From Cyanobacteria bacterium UBA6446 (lineage in GTDB: Bacteria; Cyanobacteriota; Vampirovibrionia; Gastranaerophilales; Gastranaerophilaceae): DNA of 64,000 nt. The position numbers were made by a program, and so were the translations under genes. Shown piece after piece: positions 7,347-16,729 of the stretch. Position 1 is the first letter of the stretch. Each line of letters begins with the position of its first letter. The DNA is taken from positions 77,860 to 141,859 of the forward strand of contig DJOE01000017.1 in NCBI GenBank assembly GCA_002438405.1. Direction: 5' to 3'. The notes beneath the pieces are model-generated. The model was not told the origin of the DNA, did no database searches, and worked only from the letters and a program-made list of their open reading frames with translations.

Positions 7347-9647
7347 ATGGAAGAGGGTATTCAAAATAAATTGTTTGATGTACCGGCACGTAAATTAACT
7401 CTAAAAAAACGTGAACCGTCTGATAATCCTCCTTTTATTAGTCATAAATATGCAGTTTGTCTTGTGAATTTGAAAGCTCTCGGAGTTAAAACGTTCAGTT
7501 ACTTAATTCCAAGCGAAATGCAAGATAAAATAAAAATTGGTCAAGCTTTGCTCGTTCCTTTTGGCAGACAAGGGCTTATAAATGCTTTCTGTGTAGGTTT
7601 TTCAGATTATTTACCTCCGGAAATCAGAGCAAAAAAAGTAAGTAAAATTTTAGATGAAACTCCATTGTTTTCTGTTGAATATTTGAAATTGTTAGAATGG
7701 GTTGCGAATTATTACTGTAGTGATTTGATTACTGTTTTGAATACAGCTATCCCTTTAAAACTTATTGAAAAATCATTAAAAACAGAATTGTTGATTGAAT
7801 TTGTAAAAACAGACGGTGCAACAAAAAGGCAGTTGGAAATTCTTGAATTGTTGAAAACTTGTGGCAAAACTTCATTAATTGACTTTGAAAAAAAAGTAAA
7901 AACTACACGAGCAACTATTAAAAAATTAGAGTCTTTGGGTTGCGTCAAATTGATTGAAGAACAAGTTTATCGAAATCCACTTGATATTTTGCATATTGAT
8001 AAAAAGGAAGATTTGTTTGAACTTTCTGAAACTCAACAAAAAGTTTATGAGGGTATTTCAGAACAAATTAAAGCTCAAAAATCTCCACAAATTTTGCTCC
8101 ATGGAGTTACTGCAAGTGGAAAAACAGAAGTTTATTTCAAATTGATTGAAGACACAATTAAAGCAGGGAAAAATGTGTTGTTTTTAGCACCTGAAATTGC
8201 ACTTGCATCTCAATTGACAAAGAGGTTAGCAAAAAAATTCGGGACTAAAGATGTTGCGATTTGGCATAGTAGTATTTCTGAGGGTGAAAGATATGATGTT
8301 TGGCAAAAATTGTATAAAAATGAAATAAAAATTCTTGCCGGAGCAAGGTCTGCTGTTTTTGCGCCATTAAAAGATATCGGACTTATTATTATTGATGAAG
8401 AGCACGAAAGTGCTTATAAACAAACATCTCCTGCCCCAAGATATGATGCAAGACTTGTTGCTAGAAAACTTGCAGAATTCAATAATTGTCCGTTGATTTT
8501 AGGTTCGGCAACTCCGGATATTTCAAGTTATTACAGAGCTGTAAATTCAAATCATTTATTTGAGATGTTGAAACGTTTTAATAATGCAAAAGTCGCTCCG
8601 GTAACTGTTATAAATATGCAGGAATATGGACGTGCAGCATATAAAAGTCAAATTTCAAAACCTTTGCAAACTGCAATTCAAGAAACACTTGATAATAACC
8701 AACAAGTAATTTTGTTAATCAATCGCCGTGGATATTCAACATACACGCAATGTCAGGGGTGCGGACATGTTATTGAATGCCCGAATTGCGCAATTCCCAT
8801 GATTTGGCACGCAAAAGATAAAATGCTCAAATGTCACTATTGCAATCACGTAGAATATTTCCCTGATGTTTGTCCAAATTGTGGATTTGAGGGGCTTAAA
8901 AATTCTGGAACAGGAACACAAAAGATTGAGCAATATATAAAAGAGCTTTATCCTAACTATTGCGTTGAACGAATTGATAGTGATGTTTTAGTTCGAAAAG
9001 GTGAACATATTAGGCTTTTAGAAAAATTTCAACGAGGTGATATTGATATTCTTGTCGGAACTCAGATGATTGCGAAAGGTTTAGACAATCCTAACGTTAC
9101 TTTGGTTGGGGTAATTTCAGCAGATGCAAGTTTCAACTTACCTGATTTTAGGGCATCAGAAAGAGGATTCCAACTATTAACACAGGTTGCAGGAAGAGCC
9201 GGAAGAGGAGAATTTAAAGGTAGAGTATTTTTTCAAACTTACAACCCCGAATATTACGCATTAGAAAGTGCAAAATCACAAAACTATTCTGAATTTTATG
9301 AAAAAGAAATTAAATCGAGGGAAGATTTTGACTACCCGCCATTTAGTCAGATTATAAGACTTATTTTGAGTTCAACAAATAATTTTAGAGCAGAAAAAGC
9401 AGCGCAAGAAATTGCACTAAGACTTTGTACAATGATTGAAAAATTTGGTTTTGGAGAAAGATTAGAAGTTCTTGGACCGACACCTTGTGTGATTGAAAGA
9501 ATTAATGGTTACTTTAGATTTCAAATTATTATCAAAAATAAATTGGATCAAAAAGGGCATCAATTTATTTCAAGCTTTTTGAATAAAATCACTGCACCAA
9601 AAGATATCAGAATGACCGTTGATGTTGACCCATTAGATATTCTCTAA
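7347..9647 (+). CDS. priA: Primosomal protein N' (replication restart helicase)
   Basis: The 766-residue protein has the PriA order: N-terminal DNA-binding domain, winged helix, then a superfamily 2 helicase with Walker A GVTASGKT (about residue 255), DEEH box (IIIDEEHES), a zinc-binding insertion with eight cysteines (CQGCGHVIECPNC, CHYCNHVEYFPDVCPNCG), and helicase motif QVAGRAGRGE. PriA recognises stalled forks and reloads the replisome. The N-terminal 30 residues (KLFDVPARKLTLKKREPSDN) look like an added hydrophilic tail. It follows the PC4-like gene; the 3' side has no obvious terminator before the bioB promoter. Confidence 0.96.
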   Translation: MEEGIQNKLFDVPARKLTLKKREPSDNPPFISHKYAVCLVNLKALGVKTFSYLIPSEMQDKIKIGQALLVPFGRQGLINAFCVGFSDYLPPEIRAKKVSKILDETPLFSVEYLKLLEWVANYYCSDLITVLNTAIPLKLIEKSLKTELLIEFVKTDGATKRQLEILELLKTCGKTSLIDFEKKVKTTRATIKKLESLGCVKLIEEQVYRNPLDILHIDKKEDLFELSETQQKVYEGISEQIKAQKSPQILLHGVTASGKTEVYFKLIEDTIKAGKNVLFLAPEIALASQLTKRLAKKFGTKDVAIWHSSISEGERYDVWQKLYKNEIKILAGARSAVFAPLKDIGLIIIDEEHESAYKQTSPAPRYDARLVARKLAEFNNCPLILGSATPDISSYYRAVNSNHLFEMLKRFNNAKVAPVTVINMQEYGRAAYKSQISKPLQTAIQETLDNNQQVILLINRRGYSTYTQCQGCGHVIECPNCAIPMIWHAKDKMLKCHYCNHVEYFPDVCPNCGFEGLKNSGTGTQKIEQYIKELYPNYCVERIDSDVLVRKGEHIRLLEKFQRGDIDILVGTQMIAKGLDNPNVTLVGVISADASFNLPDFRASERGFQLLTQVAGRAGRGEFKGRVFFQTYNPEYYALESAKSQNYSEFYEKEIKSREDFDYPPFSQIIRLILSSTNNFRAEKAAQEIALRLCTMIEKFGFGERLEVLGPTPCVIERINGYFRFQIIIKNKLDQKGHQFISSFLNKITAPKDIRMTVDVDPLDIL

Positions 9648-9703
9648 TCTTAAATATTTAAAAAAGAAATAATAAAAATATCTAATTTGACGGGCAGAAA
9701 TGT

Positions 9704-9732
9704 TTGACATCACTCTATATGTGACTTAATAT
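9704..9732 (+). promoter_or_regulatory. bioB promoter
   Basis: A consensus-like promoter: -35 TTGACA (9704-9709), 17-bp spacer, -10 TAATAT (9727-9732), giving a start near 9739 and a leader of about 20 bases. The spacer contains TCAC-N7-GTGA, a short dyad that might be an operator; no biotin-repressor gene is visible. Confidence 0.75.
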
Positions 9733-9759
9733 TTTCTTATACAAAAAGGGGTGGAAGAT

Positions 9760-10695
9760 ATGAATAGCACAGAGAAAAAAGTTTATACAAAAGAAGAATT
9801 ATTGGCATTTTATAATTTACCGTTAGAAGATTTACTGAAAGAGTCATCTAAATATATGTCAAATAATATTGAGTTTTGCTCCCTTGTCAATGCGAGAAAT
9901 GGTAAATGTTCTCAAAATTGCAAATACTGTGCGCAAAGTTCTCACTATTGTACAAATATTGAATCTTATCCACTCGTTAGTATTGAGGAAGTTAAAAAGG
10001 TTGCAAATGAGGCTAAAGCAAATCATGTTTCTCGTTTTGCAATTGTTACTAGTGGTAAAACTCCAGATGAGGGACGTGATTTCCAAATAGAGCTTGATAT
10101 GATTAAAGAAATTAACAAGATTGATGGACTTAAATCTTGTGCTTCAATTGGAATTTTGAATGAAGGACAAGCAAAACAATTAGCCAAAGTGGGATTAAAA
10201 AGATTTCACCATAATATAAATACTTGTCGTTCCTATTATCCGGAGGTTTGTACAACTCACTCTTGGGAAGATAGATTAAACACTTGCAAATTAGTGAAAA
10301 AATATGGTATGGAACTCTGCTGCGGTGTGATTTTGGGTATGGGTGAAACTGTTGAACAAAGAATTGAGATGGCTATGGAATTATCTGAAATTGAACCGGA
10401 TTCAATCCCAATAAATATTTTGATGCCAATACCGGAAACCCCTTTTGAAAATTATCACGATAAAATTGATGAAGAAAATGTTTTGAGAACAATGGCCGTG
10501 TTCAAAATTGCTAATCCTAATGCGGTTGTTCGTTTTTGTGGCGGAAGAATGAGATTGTCCCAAGAAAATCAAGAATTAGCTTTAAAGACTTGTGTTGAAG
10601 GAATTCTTATAGGTAATTATCTTACAACTGTTGGTCGTGAACCTCATGAAGATATTGAAACGGTTAAAAAATTAGGCAAAAACCTTTTACATTAA
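9760..10695 (+). CDS. bioB: Biotin synthase (radical SAM)
   Basis: The protein has 311 residues from the ATG at 9760; AAGGGGTGG upstream makes this a better start than the GTG at 9751. CSQNCKYCAQSSHY carries the CxxxCxxC cluster motif of radical SAM enzymes, and the order of later motifs (ILGMGETVEQR, NILMPIPETPF, RFCGGRM) matches BioB. It inserts sulfur into dethiobiotin in the last step of biotin synthesis. No other biotin gene is next to it, so the rest of the pathway, or dethiobiotin uptake, must be elsewhere. It has its own promoter. Confidence 0.93.
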   Translation: MNSTEKKVYTKEELLAFYNLPLEDLLKESSKYMSNNIEFCSLVNARNGKCSQNCKYCAQSSHYCTNIESYPLVSIEEVKKVANEAKANHVSRFAIVTSGKTPDEGRDFQIELDMIKEINKIDGLKSCASIGILNEGQAKQLAKVGLKRFHHNINTCRSYYPEVCTTHSWEDRLNTCKLVKKYGMELCCGVILGMGETVEQRIEMAMELSEIEPDSIPINILMPIPETPFENYHDKIDEENVLRTMAVFKIANPNAVVRFCGGRMRLSQENQELALKTCVEGILIGNYLTTVGREPHEDIETVKKLGKNLLH

Positions 10696-10757
10696 TTCAT
10701 ATTTATGCAATTTTTTACTCCAAAAATCCTTATATAAAGTAAGAGTGGAGATAAAAA

Positions 10758-11468
10758 ATGTATTATATTGATGATGATAACAAAAAGAGAGTTGTGCAAA
10801 ATAAATCTACAGTAAGACAAAATCAAGCTCAAAATCAGCAATCGTCTGTATTAAATCAAACTCCACTTTTTGAAAATTCTTCTGGAAACAACCAAGTAAT
10901 TGTTAAATCAACAGGAGAAGTAAATTTAAATTCATCAATAATGGTTCACTATGATGAAAAAACTATTCAGCAAATGACAAAGAAAGCTGATGTTTGTGAG
11001 CCTGTATCTACAAGGGTTCAAAAGCCTATGTATTTTAATTTTTCTTATTCTCCAAACACTAATGTTACAACGAAATTGTTTGTTGGTACGGCAGATGACT
11101 TGAATAAATGCTTAGAAAAAACAAAACTCAAAGGGCAGGGACAAGCATTTTTAGATGCACAAAATAAGTATGGAATTAACGCATTGTTCTTGATGAGTAT
11201 TGCAAAAGTTGAGTCCGGTTATGGTGCAAAACCAAAAACTTACTGCAAATACAATGTTGTCGGTGCAGTTGGGCAAAAACCTAAAAGTTATGCTGCATGT
11301 ATTGATAGTTTAGGCAGAAATTTGAATACAAATTATGTAACCAAAGGTCATACAACAATTGCAAAAATTAGAGATAAATATTGTTCTTCTAACAAAGTTT
11401 GGCCAAAATTAATTGCTGAAGAGATGAACAATCTTAATAATCAAATAAATCGTAATTTGAGTATGTAA
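10758..11468 (+). CDS. Glucosaminidase/muramidase-domain protein without signal peptide
   Basis: Residues about 125-230 match a peptidoglycan glucosaminidase/lysozyme-like domain (FlgJ/LytD type): FLDAQNKYGINALFLMSIAK then VESGYG, with Glu152 the probable catalytic acid, and a later YAACIDSLGRNLNTNYV segment. The first 125 residues are low-complexity, rich in N/Q/S, with no signal peptide or membrane helix. A cell-wall hydrolase without an export signal is odd; it may use a non-classical route or lysis. GTGGAG is the ribosome binding site. It ends four bases from the convergent aroE, with no terminator between. Confidence 0.75.
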   Translation: MYYIDDDNKKRVVQNKSTVRQNQAQNQQSSVLNQTPLFENSSGNNQVIVKSTGEVNLNSSIMVHYDEKTIQQMTKKADVCEPVSTRVQKPMYFNFSYSPNTNVTTKLFVGTADDLNKCLEKTKLKGQGQAFLDAQNKYGINALFLMSIAKVESGYGAKPKTYCKYNVVGAVGQKPKSYAACIDSLGRNLNTNYVTKGHTTIAKIRDKYCSSNKVWPKLIAEEMNNLNNQINRNLSM

Positions 11469-11472
11469 TTAT

Positions 11473-12840
11473 TTATAAATTTTCAAGTGCCGCAATTTTC
11501 ATATCTTTAAAGTCAGGAGTTCTTCCTGTCCAGATTTTTTCGGCTTCCACCGCTTGGTGAATGAACATATCTACACCATTAATTGTTCTATAACCGTGTT
11601 TTTGGGCTAATTTTAGTAAGATTGTTTTTTTAGGATTGTATATTATGTCATAAACCGTAGCTCCAGCTTTTAGTGTTGTAAGTTCAGGTTCTTCAACCGG
11701 TGTAAAATCAGCTCCTCGTCCTTGCATTCCAATTGGGGTAGCATTTACGAGTAAATCAATGTCAGACAAATCCCTTATTCTTTCAATTTGATAAGGATTA
11801 AATTCTACATTTGGAAATGTTTTTCTTAAATAATTTATAAGTTCTAAGCTATTCAAAACATTTCTTGTAAAAATTTTAATTTCTTTCATCTGACTTTGTG
11901 CAAGTGCAGTGATAGCTGCTCTTGCAGCTCCTCCTGTGCCCATAACACCTGCCGTTTTTCCGCATAGTATAATATCATCAGGAATTGCATTTCTAAAACC
12001 TGATGCATCAGTATTGTAACCTTTCAACGCTTTTGTGTTTGGGTCAATCACTACTGTATTTACAGCATTTGCAATATTTGCAGACTCATCAACTTCATCT
12101 AAAAAGAACGTCACAGGTAATTTTAGAGGAATTGTCACATTAAATCCGCTATAACCGTGAGTTTTGAAAAATTTAATCCTATCAACAAGGGTGTCCGGTG
12201 GCGTTTCTAAAATTTCGTAACTTGCTTTTATTCCAAGGCTTTTGAATCCTGCATTGTGAATATAAGTTGATAGCGAATGTCCTAAAGGGTAACCAATTAC
12301 GGCAAATTTTTTAATTGGTGCATTGATACTGTCTTCTTGTACAGGTTGGATTGGTTCAACTTGTTGAGGATTTTGAATTTGCGGTTGTTCAAATCTCTGT
12401 TGTTGCACAGGTATTTTAGGCTGTTCAATTGTTTGTGGTTGTGCAATTGGAGCGGTTGTTTGTTCTGAATTATTGTAGTATGAAGAAGTTGAAAATGCCC
12501 AAGAAGTTGAAGTTTGTGTTTCTTCTTCTTTTGAGAGTTCTTGTTGTTGGGGGGTAGTATAAGAATAACTATTTGAATATGTTGTTGTCCAGCTATTTTC
12601 AGTTGGTTCATTAGGCTTAGTTTCAGAATAGTCATTAGTATAAGATGCATCACTGCTTGTTGAATAGTTATTGCTTTCAGGTTCAGCAGTTGATGATTGC
12701 TCATAGGTTTCATTCACAATTTCATTTGTTGTTGCTTTTGCTTCTTCTTCCATCTGAGCTTTCAATTCAGATAAAGTAACATTTATGCCTTTAGCTTTCA
12801 TTTCTTTGTATCGAGCTAACAATTCCTTACTTACAGCCAT
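11473..12840 (-). CDS. aroE: Shikimate dehydrogenase with long low-complexity N-terminal extension
   Basis: Residues 176-455 are a complete AroE: FAVIGYPLGHSLS, FNVTIPLK (catalytic Lys), GYNTDASGF, the NADP loop GTGGAARA and NATPIGM. It reduces 3-dehydroshikimate in aromatic amino-acid synthesis. Before it stand 175 extra residues: a helical start (about 1-40, LLARYKEMKAKGINVTLSEL) and then an S/T/N/Q/Y-rich tract (for example TTTYSNSYSYTTPQQQ) passing to a Q/P-rich linker. No internal Met allows a shorter start, and AGGGG lies upstream of the ATG at 12840, so the extension is real. Last gene of the lptC-to-aroE operon, 11 bases after topA. Confidence 0.92.
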   Translation of the reverse strand: MAVSKELLARYKEMKAKGINVTLSELKAQMEEEAKATTNEIVNETYEQSSTAEPESNNYSTSSDASYTNDYSETKPNEPTENSWTTTYSNSYSYTTPQQQELSKEEETQTSTSWAFSTSSYYNNSEQTTAPIAQPQTIEQPKIPVQQQRFEQPQIQNPQQVEPIQPVQEDSINAPIKKFAVIGYPLGHSLSTYIHNAGFKSLGIKASYEILETPPDTLVDRIKFFKTHGYSGFNVTIPLKLPVTFFLDEVDESANIANAVNTVVIDPNTKALKGYNTDASGFRNAIPDDIILCGKTAGVMGTGGAARAAITALAQSQMKEIKIFTRNVLNSLELINYLRKTFPNVEFNPYQIERIRDLSDIDLLVNATPIGMQGRGADFTPVEEPELTTLKAGATVYDIIYNPKKTILLKLAQKHGYRTINGVDMFIHQAVEAEKIWTGRTPDFKDMKIAALENL

Positions 12841-12851
12841 AACTAAGACCC

Positions 12852-15173
12852 CTATTCTTCTCTTGATGAAGTTTGTTCTGTTTGTTCAGGTGCTTTTTTG
12901 TATCCGCATTTTGGGTTAGAACAACAAATTACATCACCTTTTTTAAGAACTTTTTTAACTAAAAGGCTTCCGCAAGTTGGACATTTTTCTCCGGTTGGTT
13001 CATTCCAAAGAACAAAATCACATTCCGGATATTTGTCGCAACCATAAAAAACAGTACCTCTTTTAGATTTTCGTTCTACGATTGTTCCTTTACCACATTT
13101 CGGGCATGTTACACCTGTTGATTTTCTATAAGGTTTACGGTGTTTGCATTCTGGATTTGTACATTCCATATACTTGCCGTAAGGTCCAAGTTTGAAAATC
13201 ATATCAGAACCACATTTTTCACATTTTTCTTCACAAACTTCTTTTGGTTTTTCTTGTGTTTCTCCGTTTTCTTCGTCTTCAATTTCTTGCATAACATTTA
13301 ATGACATTGTTGTTTTGCAATCCGGATAACCTGAACAACCTAAGAATTGAGAACCTGTTTTGCTTGTTCTTAGTAACATTGGTTTTCCGCAGTTTGGACA
13401 TTTTATTTTGGTTTCAATGTTAACTTTTTGTGCTGTTTTCATTACAGAGTTAACTTCTTCCATAAACGGAGTATAAAAATCTTGTAAAACTTTTATCCAT
13501 ACCGCTTCCTTGTCTGCGATTTTATCAAGTTTTTCTTCCATTCCTGCTGTGAATTTGTAATCCATAATGTCTGAAAACTGTGAAACTAATTGTTTTGAAA
13601 CTGTTCGACCTAAAAGTGTTGGTCGTAAAGCTTTGTCTTTCTTTTCAACGTATTTTCTTGTTTGAATTACGGTGATAATTGTTGCATAAGTAGATGGACG
13701 ACCGATTCCGTATTCTTCTAAAGCTTTAACAAGAGAAGCTTCGTTGTATCTTGGAGGCGGTTGAGTAAAGTGTTGCTTTGGTAAAACTTTTCTGCAAACA
13801 ACTTTATCTCCTTTTTCTAAATCAGGAATTTTTGCACCTGATTCTTTTTCGTCTTCTTCGGAATCATTATAAAGTGTCAAGAAACCATCAAATGTAATTT
13901 TGCTTGTACCGGCTTTTAGGGTGTAATCTCCGGAATTAATTTCTATTGATTTATTTGCAACTTCTGCCGGAGCCATTTGAGAAGACATAAATTTTTCCCA
14001 AATTAGTTTGTACAATTTATATTGGTCATTATCAAGGTATTGTTTAATACTATCCGGTGTTCTTTCAGGATATGACGGACGAATAGCTTCGTGCGCATCT
14101 TGTACGTTTTGTTTCCCTTTAGCATAAATGTTTGCTTTTTCAGGATAATATTTTTCTCCATAGTGTTCTAAAATGAAATCATGAGCCATATTTTGAGCAT
14201 CATCAGAAACACGAACACTATCTGTTCTCATATATGTAATCAAACCGACTGGATTTCCATCAATTTCAACACCTTCATAAAGTTTTTGAGCAACTTGCAT
14301 TGTCTTAGAAACTCCAAATCCGAGTTTTGATGATGCTGCACGCTGCATTGTAGATGTGATAAATGGTGCTGTTGGTTTACGTTTGATTGTTTTTTTAGTA
14401 ACTTTAGAAACTTCAAATTGTGTTGATGGATTTGTTAAATAGTCAACAATTTTTTGAGCTTCTTCTTTGTTTTTAATTGTTTTTTCAATTGCTTTATTTT
14501 TGATTTTTGATAGTTCAGCTTCAAAAAGTTTTCCATCTTTGTCAAGATTTGCATGAATTGACCAGTATTCTTGAGGAACAAATGCTTCAATTTCATCTTC
14601 TCTTTCACAAATCATACGTAGCGCAACAGATTGAACTCTACCTGCCGACAAGTTTCTGTTTCCGATTTGTTTCCACAAAACAGGGCTTAATTTGAAACCT
14701 ACAAGTTTATCCAAAATTTGTCTTGTTTGTTGGGCTTGAACCATATCCATATCGATTGCTCGAGGATTTTCAACAGAATGCTTTACGGCTTTTGGAGTGA
14801 TTTCGTTAAATACAATACGGCAAATTTTATCGTCCGGCACTTTTAGAATTTGTCTAACATGCCATGCAATTGCTTCTCCCTCACGGTCGGGGTCGGACGC
14901 CAGATAAACTTTGTCAGCTTTTTTTGCTAAATCGTTTAGTTTTCTTACAACTTGTTGTTTTCCAGGGATTATTTCAAATTTTGGTTCAAAATTGTTATTT
15001 ACATCAAATCCCAAGTTTTGAGTTGCGGAATCTTTTGTTGGCAAATTTCTTACGTGACCATAACTTGCTTCAATTTGGTATCCGTCACCTAAGATTTTTT
15101 TGATAGTTTTTGATTTTGCCGGTGATTCGACTATTACTAATGCTTTTTCTTTCTTCTTACTCGCCGTTGCCAT
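12852..15173 (-). CDS. topA: DNA topoisomerase I
   Basis: The 773-residue protein is a type IA topoisomerase that relaxes negative supercoils. The Toprim domain begins ALVIVESPAKSKTI and includes DPDREGEAIAW; the active-site Tyr is Tyr314 in ITYMRTDSV. The C-terminus has four zinc-ribbon repeats (CPNCGKP, CEKCGSD, CPKCGKG, CPTCGS) and a short acidic end. It lies seven bases after the DUF805-like gene and eleven before aroE within the operon. Together with gyrA it gives both sides of supercoiling control in this window. Confidence 0.97.
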   Translation of the reverse strand: MATASKKKEKALVIVESPAKSKTIKKILGDGYQIEASYGHVRNLPTKDSATQNLGFDVNNNFEPKFEIIPGKQQVVRKLNDLAKKADKVYLASDPDREGEAIAWHVRQILKVPDDKICRIVFNEITPKAVKHSVENPRAIDMDMVQAQQTRQILDKLVGFKLSPVLWKQIGNRNLSAGRVQSVALRMICEREDEIEAFVPQEYWSIHANLDKDGKLFEAELSKIKNKAIEKTIKNKEEAQKIVDYLTNPSTQFEVSKVTKKTIKRKPTAPFITSTMQRAASSKLGFGVSKTMQVAQKLYEGVEIDGNPVGLITYMRTDSVRVSDDAQNMAHDFILEHYGEKYYPEKANIYAKGKQNVQDAHEAIRPSYPERTPDSIKQYLDNDQYKLYKLIWEKFMSSQMAPAEVANKSIEINSGDYTLKAGTSKITFDGFLTLYNDSEEDEKESGAKIPDLEKGDKVVCRKVLPKQHFTQPPPRYNEASLVKALEEYGIGRPSTYATIITVIQTRKYVEKKDKALRPTLLGRTVSKQLVSQFSDIMDYKFTAGMEEKLDKIADKEAVWIKVLQDFYTPFMEEVNSVMKTAQKVNIETKIKCPNCGKPMLLRTSKTGSQFLGCSGYPDCKTTMSLNVMQEIEDEENGETQEKPKEVCEEKCEKCGSDMIFKLGPYGKYMECTNPECKHRKPYRKSTGVTCPKCGKGTIVERKSKRGTVFYGCDKYPECDFVLWNEPTGEKCPTCGSLLVKKVLKKGDVICCSNPKCGYKKAPEQTEQTSSREE

Positions 15174-15180
15174 TTATATA

Positions 15181-15636
15181 TTAACTTTCTCCTGTATTTT
15201 GATTTTCTTCAACTTCTTGTTGAATGTTTTTATTTATAATTCTTCCTTTTGTAAATATTAATGCTATTGATAATAGGCATTTAATTACTAATAAAGGTAC
15301 AATAATTTTGCCCAACTTTGCAATAACCATAAAGATTATAGCGCAAATAATTGCAGGTGTCCTTTTCCCAATTATATCCCAAAATCTTTTTGTTACCAGC
15401 ATAAAACTTGAGATAAAAACAAATAATATCCATAAAATAACAAAAATTAGGATAATTAAGTTTAAAATTTTTTGAATGGAATCAATAGAAATTAGGTTTA
15501 AAATATTTGAGCGGTACATATAAAAATAAAATACCGATATCCCAATAATCCAAAGGCTAAGACCATATTTGAAAAAATCTAATCTGCCAAGAGGTTCTCT
15601 TATTGTGAATAATGTTGTCAAAATTCCCTTTAACAT
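15181..15636 (-). CDS. DUF805-like small membrane protein
   Basis: About 151 residues from the ATG at 15636, which follows dprA without overlap and has AAAAAGG upstream; a longer reading from 15666 is possible. The start EPLGRLDFFKYGLSLWIIG and the later TKRFWDIIGKRTPAI resemble the GR-x-x-F and RR-x-x-D-I-G-K motifs of DUF805 membrane proteins. Three or four hydrophobic segments are visible. The molecular role of the family is unknown. Position between dprA and topA is probably just operon packing. Confidence 0.65.
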   Translation of the reverse strand: MLKGILTTLFTIREPLGRLDFFKYGLSLWIIGISVFYFYMYRSNILNLISIDSIQKILNLIILIFVILWILFVFISSFMLVTKRFWDIIGKRTPAIICAIIFMVIAKLGKIIVPLLVIKCLLSIALIFTKGRIINKNIQQEVEENQNTGES

Positions 15637-15640
15637 TAAA

Positions 15641-16729
15641 TTAAACCTTTTTGTACCTATCCCCATTATATTGTTTTATTATGCCTTTAAGCTCCATTGT
15701 TGTCAAGTTCATGAGCAAATCATCAAGTTTCAAACCTGTAAGAGTCAATAGTTCATCAATTCCTTTTTCTTCAACTTGAATATTATTATAAATTCTTTCT
15801 TCGTCTGGTGTAAGCATTGGGAGGGTCAATTGTTGTTGTGGAATTTCTTTTTTTATTTCCCAATTTAGAGCATTTAAAATGTCATTACTTTCTGTGACAA
15901 TTGTTGCTCCGTTTTTCAAAAGTTTATAAATACCTTGTGTATTTGGGTTTGAAATCTCCCCAGGAATACACATCAATTCTCTTCCCTGTTCAAGTGTTAA
16001 ATTTGCAGTAATCAAAGCTCCACTCTTTAGCGATGCTTCTGCTACTAGTGTTCCGAATGATAAACCTGAAACAATCCTGTTTCTCTGTGGAAATCTGAAT
16101 TTCATCGGCTCAAAAGTTGGATAATATTCCGTAACTACTGCACCATATCCATTTTCAATATTTTGATAAAGAGTTTTGTTACTTGTCGGATATACATAAT
16201 CAAAACCGCTTGCGATTACACCGATTGTTTTTAAATTATTTTCAATTGCCGCTGTGTGAGCAACTGTATCAATTCCTGAGGCTAACCCTGAAACTATACA
16301 AATATCTGTATTCCCAAGTTCTGAAATGATTCTTTTTAAATTATCTCTGGCATGTGTGCTTGCTTTTCTTGAACCAACGACTGCAAGAGTCTTTTTTAGG
16401 TTACACTCAAATAATTTTCCTTTGTAATACAAAACGGCAGGTGAGTTTTCAATATTTTTTAGCATTTGCGGATAATTTTCATCTTCAAGAGTTAAAAAAT
16501 TTATTCCACGAGTTTCAACAGCCGTAAAAGTTCTGTCAATATCAACTTTATCTCTATGTTTCAAAAAATTTTCTGCTTTTTTTACACTAAGTCCGTCAAT
16601 ATTTTTTAAGTCGTTTAAATCTGCATTAAAAGCAGATTCAATATTCCCAAAATAATTAAATAATCTTTGGATAAATCTGCTGTCTATTTGTTCAATTGAA
16701 GAAAATGCAATCCAGTATTTATTCTTCAT
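15641..16729 (-). CDS. dprA: DNA processing protein DprA
   Basis: The protein has 362 residues from the ATG at 16729 (AAGGA five bases upstream, overlapping the TPR gene end by 11 bases). An N-terminal SAM-like helical region (about 1-75, with a helix-hairpin-helix stretch DGLSVKKAENFLK) precedes the Rossmann-like core: VVGSRKAS, VSGLASGIDTVAH, GSRK and FPQRNRIVSGLS, followed by a C-terminal winged-helix (VEEKGIDELLTLTGLKLDDLL). DprA loads RecA on incoming single-stranded DNA during natural transformation. With comF and pilins in the window, a competence pathway is plausible. Confidence 0.95.
   Translation of the reverse strand: MKNKYWIAFSSIEQIDSRFIQRLFNYFGNIESAFNADLNDLKNIDGLSVKKAENFLKHRDKVDIDRTFTAVETRGINFLTLEDENYPQMLKNIENSPAVLYYKGKLFECNLKKTLAVVGSRKASTHARDNLKRIISELGNTDICIVSGLASGIDTVAHTAAIENNLKTIGVIASGFDYVYPTSNKTLYQNIENGYGAVVTEYYPTFEPMKFRFPQRNRIVSGLSFGTLVAEASLKSGALITANLTLEQGRELMCIPGEISNPNTQGIYKLLKNGATIVTESNDILNALNWEIKKEIPQQQLTLPMLTPDEERIYNNIQVEEKGIDELLTLTGLKLDDLLMNLTTMELKGIIKQYNGDRYKKV

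Noticed and set aside
11473..12840. aroE extension as a sequencing frameshift joining two genes
   Set aside because: The frame is continuous, has one good ribosome binding site at its start, and the extension has no separate stop or start near the junction.
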